Source of the DNA: a virus
Reading direction: 5' to 3' (one strand)
DNA: 25,997 bases
IMG/VR virus record: IMGVR_UViG_3300013233_000579
Location: 1 to 25,997 of that record
In this document: one piece after another, positions 23,403 through 25,997 of the stretch
Position numbering within the stretch: position 1 is the stretch's first letter
Layout of the letters: each line of letters starts with the position of its first letter
Notes under the pieces: generated by a model
Seen by the model: the letters and a program-made list of their open reading frames with translations, nothing else
What the model was told of the DNA's origin: nothing
The model's database searches: none
Translations under genes and position numbers: made by a program

Positions 23403-23578
23403 TCTCGGTTCACCACGTGAGACCAGCCGCCGACCAGCGCGAGCATTGCCGGCAGGGTGGTGGTGAGCACGATTGCGGATTCCTTGCCGAGCACGAACAC
23501 AGACGCCAGCGTGATGACGATGCACGACGAGAGGGCGAACCATACGAGTCTGCGGCTGTTGCGGTATTTGTCGGTCAT
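23399..23578 (-). CDS. Holin-like two-membrane-segment protein (59 aa)
   Basis: ATG 23578 overlaps the previous gene's stop (ATGA). After a basic N-terminus (MTDKYRNSRR) come two hydrophobic stretches, residues 11-30 (LVWFALSSCIVITLASVFVL) and 35-51 (AIVLTTTLPAMLALVGG), with a short charged turn (GKES). This is the shape of a small class II holin. It sits directly before the spanin pair. Either this or the 40-residue protein upstream of the endolysin could be the holin, the other an antiholin. Confidence 0.75.
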   Translation of the reverse strand: MTDKYRNSRRLVWFALSSCIVITLASVFVLGKESAIVLTTTLPAMLALVGGWSHVVNRE

Positions 23579-23721
23579 GATGCGAATATCAGTTCCAGGC
23601 GGGCGCTCTGCAGCCAGCCGTCGGCCCAATCCAGGTATGGCCTGGACCACATTGGATGCGGGTTTGCGCGTCGTTCGACGCCGTCCCAGTAAGCGCCAGC
23701 GCCTTGTTCGAAGGCAGTCAT
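23575..23721 (-). CDS. Rmf/CrpP-like mini-protein (48 aa)
   Basis: ATG 23721 overlaps the previous stop (ATGA) and the end overlaps the holin start (ATGA), so it fits exactly between its neighbours. The residues AFEQGAGAYWDGVERRANPH and WADGWLQSA follow the pattern GxxAxxxG...NP...WxxGWxxA shared by ribosome modulation factor and CrpP-type small proteins. Rmf pairs 70S ribosomes into inactive dimers; CrpP was described as acting on ciprofloxacin, a claim that is disputed. The match is by pattern only; the true role in this phage is unknown. Confidence 0.7.
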   Translation of the reverse strand: MTAFEQGAGAYWDGVERRANPHPMWSRPYLDWADGWLQSARLELIFAS

Positions 23722-23987
23722 TGGCATTTCCCCGGCAGCATTTCGTCGCGTCGCATGCCGAGCATGAACACGATCAGATAGTCCCTCGGGTGGCGGGCGG
23801 CACAGCGCAGTACGCGCTGGCGTGCTTCCTCGCTCACTGGCTGGTCTGGCGTGATCTGCTCGCGTTGGTAACAGGTTGCGATGGTGCGCATGGAGATGAC
23901 TGCCTGGTGCTGCAGCCTCACTTTGAGCTCCGCATCCTGGGATGCGAGCGCCAGGGAGCCGGCAACGATGAGGTTAAGAATAGGCAC
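23718..23987 (-). CDS. Small exported or anchored protein of lysis cassette (89 aa)
   Basis: The start is GTG 23987, inside the last codons of the endolysin gene in another frame. The N-terminus (MPILNLIVAGSLALASQDAE) looks like a short signal peptide or membrane anchor. The remainder is helical and contains two Cys (CYQREQ and RCAARHPRDYLIVFML). I do not recognise the family. A role in control of lysis is suggested by the position between endolysin and holin-like genes. The longer open frame to 24164 is the shadow of the endolysin. Confidence 0.6.
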   Translation of the reverse strand: MPILNLIVAGSLALASQDAELKVRLQHQAVISMRTIATCYQREQITPDQPVSEEARQRVLRCAARHPRDYLIVFMLGMRRDEMLPGKCQ

Positions 23988-24495
23988 GGCGTAACCAGCC
24001 TTTGAGAAACTTTTCGAGCTGCGGTCTGCGCTGGGCCAGCAGACGATAGTATCCGGCACGTTCGGAGCGCATGGCGCATACCAGAGACACAGTGTGGGTG
24101 ACGCTGGTGACGGCCGCGACGGTTTGCGGGCCGAGTACGCCGTCGGGATCCACTTTGGCGCCACAGGCGCACAGGGCGCGCTGCAGGATCAGCGTGGCGG
24201 CGCGTTTGCCTGCATTGACCGCCATGTCGAAATGGCGCAGAACCACCTGCTCTGGCATGTCGTCATAATGGTTGCCGTGCCAGTAGCGCTGCCAGTAGAT
24301 ATCCATGGCCTGCTCGGTGGTCAAAGCGCGTACCGCATCACAACCCAGGGACTCGTCTCCGCGATGCTGGCGCAGGGTCTTGAGGGTGATGCCGTAATGG
24401 GTGCAGCCGCCGGGATCATCCGGATCGTCGACGTAGCCGCCTTCGTGCTCTAGCACCTTGTCGACCGCGCGAGAAAACACGGAGTCATACATCAC
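23974..24495 (-). CDS. Endolysin, glycoside hydrolase family 108 (173 aa)
   Basis: The start is GTG 24495 (overlapping the previous stop as GTGA) or ATG 24492 one codon later. The GH108 signature is EHEGGYVDDPDDPGGCTHYGIT near residues 16-37 when read in two parts: HEGGYVDDPDDPGG then THYGIT, with Glu18 (GTG numbering) as the catalytic acid. A second part (CGAKVDPDGVLGPQTVAAVT) is the peptidoglycan-binding repeat region seen in this family. It has no signal peptide, so it needs a holin to reach the cell wall. It cuts the glycan strands of peptidoglycan. Confidence 0.95.
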   Translation of the reverse strand: MMYDSVFSRAVDKVLEHEGGYVDDPDDPGGCTHYGITLKTLRQHRGDESLGCDAVRALTTEQAMDIYWQRYWHGNHYDDMPEQVVLRHFDMAVNAGKRAATLILQRALCACGAKVDPDGVLGPQTVAAVTSVTHTVSLVCAMRSERAGYYRLLAQRRPQLEKFLKGWLRRAYS

Positions 24496-24614
24496 AGCAC
24501 CGTGATCAGCAGCAACACGATGATGATGGCCAGCGCCAGGCCGGGGTATTCGACTACCTGGGTGCGCGTCCAGTTGAATGCGTTGGTGGCGTGAAATTTG
24601 ATTTTCTGGAACAT
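24492..24614 (-). CDS. Very small single-membrane-segment protein (40 aa)
   Basis: An ORF from ATG 24614 with a strong GGAGG six bases upstream, ending at TGA 24492 inside the endolysin start. The protein (MFQKIKFHATNAFNWTRTQV) has a polar N-terminal half and a hydrophobic C-terminal half (ALAIIIVLLLITVL), so it is probably a one-pass membrane peptide. It could be a pinholin-like or antiholin peptide. It is too short for family recognition. Confidence 0.7.
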   Translation of the reverse strand: MFQKIKFHATNAFNWTRTQVVEYPGLALAIIIVLLLITVL

Positions 24615-24617
24615 GGG

Positions 24618-24818
24618 TTACCTCCGCAGGAGCGCCCGCTTTCGGGCTCGGATCTGGTCGCGTATACGCTGGAATTCCTCCAGCGTAGGAAAATACTCGT
24701 TGACGTAGAATCCGACCGTCTTGCGCCAGGCAGCCGGCGCCGAGGCAATTGCTTCAGCGCGCTGCGCTTCCGGCAAATCGGCGATGTCAAGCGCCAAACG
24801 AAACGGTGATTCGGCCAT
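24618..24818 (-). CDS. Hypothetical helical protein, first gene of first late operon (66 aa)
   Basis: ATG 24818 has no ribosome site and lies 30 bases after the late motif. The protein (MAESPFRLALDIADLPEAQR) is helical, with a conserved-looking AAWRKTVGFYVNEYFPTLEE and a basic end (RIRDQIRARKRALLRR). It has no membrane segment. I do not recognise the family. As first gene of the lysis operon it may be regulatory. Confidence 0.7.
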   Translation of the reverse strand: MAESPFRLALDIADLPEAQRAEAIASAPAAWRKTVGFYVNEYFPTLEEFQRIRDQIRARKRALLRR

Positions 24819-24848
24819 GCGGGAATGCTATGGCCGGGGCCTGGATGC

Positions 24849-24869
24849 GTGGGAGTTAAGGGGTTTGCT
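24849..24869 (-). promoter_or_regulatory. Late-operon motif, copy 2 (Plys-like position)
   Basis: The minus strand reads AGCAAA-C-CCCTTAACTCCCAC, matching copy 1 (14704-14724) at 20 of 21 bases. It ends 30 bases before the first gene of the lysis operon and follows a strong terminator. Mu has Plys at this place. No good -35 hexamer is present, which fits an activator-dependent promoter. Confidence 0.6.
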
Positions 24870-24929
24870 GAGACTTTCGAGCGGCTAGCCTAGTTTGGCG
24901 CGATATTTTGGTGGCGTCAAATGGGCCGC

Positions 24930-24961
24930 AAAAAAAGCCCCGGCTATGCGGGGCTTTTTTT
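24930..24961. terminator. Strong bidirectional intrinsic terminator
   Basis: AGCCCCG and CGGGGCT form a 7-bp GC stem with a 6-base loop. Runs of seven A and seven T flank it, so it can terminate transcription in both directions. It separates the small-gene operon on the right from the late lysis operon on the left. Confidence 0.92.
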
Positions 24962-24976
24962 GTGGTGCTTACGTTT

Positions 24977-25008
24977 GTTTCAATCCGCTCCCGATGAGGG
25001 AGAGATGC
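24977..25008 (-). ncRNA. Candidate solitary CRISPR-repeat-like unit before terminator
   Basis: Read on the minus strand, this 32-base element contains CTCCC-TCATC-GGGAG, a 5-bp hairpin, and ends in GCGGATTGAAAC. A hairpin followed by GGATTGAAAC is the layout of type I-C and related CRISPR repeats, which are also about 32 bases long. It lies 15 bases before the strong terminator and there is no cas gene or array in the window. A solitary repeat followed by a terminator is the layout reported for phage RNA anti-CRISPRs (Racr). The first half does not match any repeat I can recall exactly. Confidence 0.35.
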
Positions 25009-25077
25009 GTCGGGGAAATGCCTTTCGGCCGTATCGCATGGCTTTCGATGTTGCCTGCTTCAATGAGGCCCCGACGC
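25007..25077. repeat. 9-bp perfect inverted repeat with 53-base loop
   Basis: GCGTCGGGG (25007-25015) and CCCCGACGC (25069-25077) are perfect complements. The right arm lies in the last codons of the HTH gene and the left arm abuts the CRISPR-repeat-like unit. The transcript of the 3' end of that operon could therefore fold into a long stem ahead of the terminator. Confidence 0.55.
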
Positions 25078-25242
25078 TGGATCAATCGTAGCATGATCTG
25101 GTAGACCATGCAATGCGTCCCAGTCCTTAGGCCGCGGGTTGCGTGCGATATTCGAAATTTGCCGCGCCGTAATGCCCCATCGGTCTGCGATTTCGCACAT
25201 TTTCCAACCCCTGCGTTTTGCTTCTGACGTAAATTTTTTCAC
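25060..25242 (-). CDS. Small helix-turn-helix DNA-binding protein (60 aa)
   Basis: The start is GTG 25242, overlapping the preceding stop (GTGA). Residues 5-38 (SEAKRRGWKMCEIADRWGIT then ARQISNIARNP) form a helix-turn-helix of the Cro/C1 or AlpA-like kind. The last 15 residues look unstructured. It is the last gene of a three-gene operon. In Mu the late activator C is encoded just before Plys, so this protein may be its functional counterpart, though it is much shorter than C; an Aca-type autorepressor is another option. Confidence 0.75.
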   Translation of the reverse strand: MKKFTSEAKRRGWKMCEIADRWGITARQISNIARNPRPKDWDALHGLPDHATIDPASGPH

Positions 25243-25430
25243 TGCACGAGTGCACAGTTCGGACAGGTTTCGCCGCCGTCAATGAACGGTCCTATATAGC
25301 GACATTTCGCGCATCGGCGGTCGTGTTCATCGTCATCCAGGCGGATGTAATCCACTTGTCGGCCGTCCCTGGTGCGTACTGCATGCGTGATCTCGCCGCG
25401 GTGCGAGATCACGAGACGGCGGAATGCCAT
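25239..25430 (-). CDS. Zinc-ribbon small protein (63 aa; longer start at 25535 possible)
   Basis: ATG 25430 has GGAG eight bases upstream and gives MAFRRLVISHRGEITHAVRT. The frame is open to ATG 25535, but that stretch has no ribosome site and contains a strong hairpin, so I prefer the shorter form. The C-terminus has two CxxC pairs, CAKC and CPNC, 15 residues apart, a zinc ribbon. Such small ribbons bind nucleic acid or protein partners. Function unknown. Confidence 0.6.
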   Translation of the reverse strand: MAFRRLVISHRGEITHAVRTRDGRQVDYIRLDDDEHDRRCAKCRYIGPFIDGGETCPNCALVQ

Positions 25431-25465
25431 GTCGGCCACTCCGCTATCTGTTGTGGTGGTCTTCT

Positions 25466-25491
25466 CCGACACCCGCTGACCTGGGTGCCGG
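25466..25491 (-). other. 9-bp hairpin between the two right-hand genes
   Basis: On the minus strand CCGGCACCC and GGGTGTCGG pair (one G-T pair) around an eight-base loop. It lies between the stop of the 153-residue gene and the preferred start of the zinc-ribbon gene. No T-run follows. It may stabilise or set the 3' end of the upstream message. Confidence 0.45.
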
Positions 25492-25515
25492 AGATAGACT
25501 CGGTGGATATGGGCC

Positions 25516-25977
25516 CTAGTCGTCTTCATCATCAATCCATGCTAACGATGCTTCGTCGGCTTCCCTATATGCGATCGTATCGAGCCCCTGTTGTCCCGTT
25601 TCCGGATCTTGTGCCCAAGAATCTTCCACCATGTATTTCCCGCAATGCCGACAGACCGTGGTTATAATCACACCTCCGCCGTGGCCATATACACCTGGGT
25701 TTTCCCTGCATCCGCCAACAACGGAATATGGTGATTGCCAATCATGCTCGTGGTATTCCACGCAATCAGGCTCAGACGGGTATACAGTCACATAATCCGA
25801 CAGTTCCTCGTCCGGATCTTCTTCGTTCCTAACGATAATGCGCACCCAGACCGTAGTCTCGGCACGATAGACCTCTTCGTCGAAGTCCATTAAGACATTG
25901 TGCAATGCTTCATCATCACTTTTGGCCACCACACAATCAGTTTCATAGCCGTCCTCAAAAACCCTATATGTGTTCAT
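25516..25977 (-). CDS. Acidic protein with Cys/His cluster (153 aa)
   Basis: ATG 25977 has AGGAG nine bases upstream. Residues 1-75 are very acidic (DDEALHNVLMDFDEEVYRAE, RNEEDPDEELSDYVTV). Residues 76-115 contain Cys and His in a zinc-site-like arrangement: CVEYHEHDW, then GGCRENPGVYGHGGGV, then CRHCGKY. After this comes DSWAQDPETGQQGLDT, a phrase that I associate with conserved hypothetical phage and plasmid proteins. No membrane segment. The strong negative charge would suit a DNA mimic or an inhibitor of a host protein, but this is inference. It heads the operon that ends with the HTH gene. Confidence 0.8.
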   Translation of the reverse strand: MNTYRVFEDGYETDCVVAKSDDEALHNVLMDFDEEVYRAETTVWVRIIVRNEEDPDEELSDYVTVYPSEPDCVEYHEHDWQSPYSVVGGCRENPGVYGHGGGVIITTVCRHCGKYMVEDSWAQDPETGQQGLDTIAYREADEASLAWIDDEDD

Positions 25978-25997
25978 CTATGATATCTCCTGTTGAC

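Noticed and set aside
23988-24164. Upstream extension of the 89-residue lysis-cassette gene
   Set aside because: This part is antiparallel in content to nothing else but overlaps the endolysin coding region in another frame and translates to a low-quality Pro/Ser/Arg string.
24977-25088. A true CRISPR array
   Set aside because: Only one repeat-like unit and a partial, different, half-match are present, with no cas genes. At most this is a solitary unit.
1-25997. Mu ends, attachment sites, tRNA genes or insertion sequences
   Set aside because: None seen. No transposase is encoded in the window, no tRNA-like cloverleaf was noticed, and the element's ends lie outside.

Overview
The window is the late (virion and lysis) region of a Mu-like transposable prophage or phage, cut at both ends. 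Nearly all genes lie on the minus strand, so the transcription order runs from the right edge to the left. The order matches phage Mu: endolysin, spanins, then gp25, gp26, gp27, terminase (gp28), portal (gp29), F (gp30), G (gp31), I/Z protease-scaffold (gp32), capsid decoration protein, major capsid, gp35, gp36, gp37. There is no tail sheath or contractile baseplate gene. A tail tube protein, a frameshifted tail chaperone and a very long tape measure protein follow instead, which points to a Mu-like siphovirus of the B3/D3112 kind. The high GC content and the inner/outer membrane spanin pair suggest a Gram-negative, probably proteobacterial, host. The transposase end of the element is outside the window, so transposition is inferred from gene order only.

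Layout. 25977-25060 (minus): three small genes (acidic zinc-binding-like protein, zinc ribbon, helix-turn-helix protein), ending in a structured 3' region with a CRISPR-repeat-like unit (24977-25008) and a strong terminator (24930-24961). 24869-24849: a 21-base motif, probably the lysis/late promoter. 24818-22770: a compact lysis cassette of tiny overlapping genes, including a GH108 endolysin, holin-like proteins, an Rmf/CrpP-like mini-protein, and an inner spanin with a lipoprotein spanin nested inside it. 22773-16510: DNA packaging and head assembly genes. 16413-14825: a plus-strand, AT-richer cassette of three genes inserted between G and I/Z. 14724-14704: a second copy of the 21-base motif, in front of I/Z. 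14674-10726: capsid and head-tail connector genes. 10723-1: tail genes, with one odd lipoprotein gene among them.

How it works together. The repeated 21-base motif sits 29 or 30 bases before the first gene of each of two late operons, as Mu places Plys and PI, so a single phage activator could switch on both. The plus-strand cassette has its own sigma70-like promoter. It sits at the position where D3112-like phages carry anti-CRISPR genes, and it encodes an unknown protein, a ribbon-helix-helix-like protein and a P22-type antirepressor whose leader can form a terminator or a competing hairpin. This cassette and the solitary CRISPR-repeat-like unit before the terminator are the two best candidates for an undescribed counter-defence or immunity-control system.
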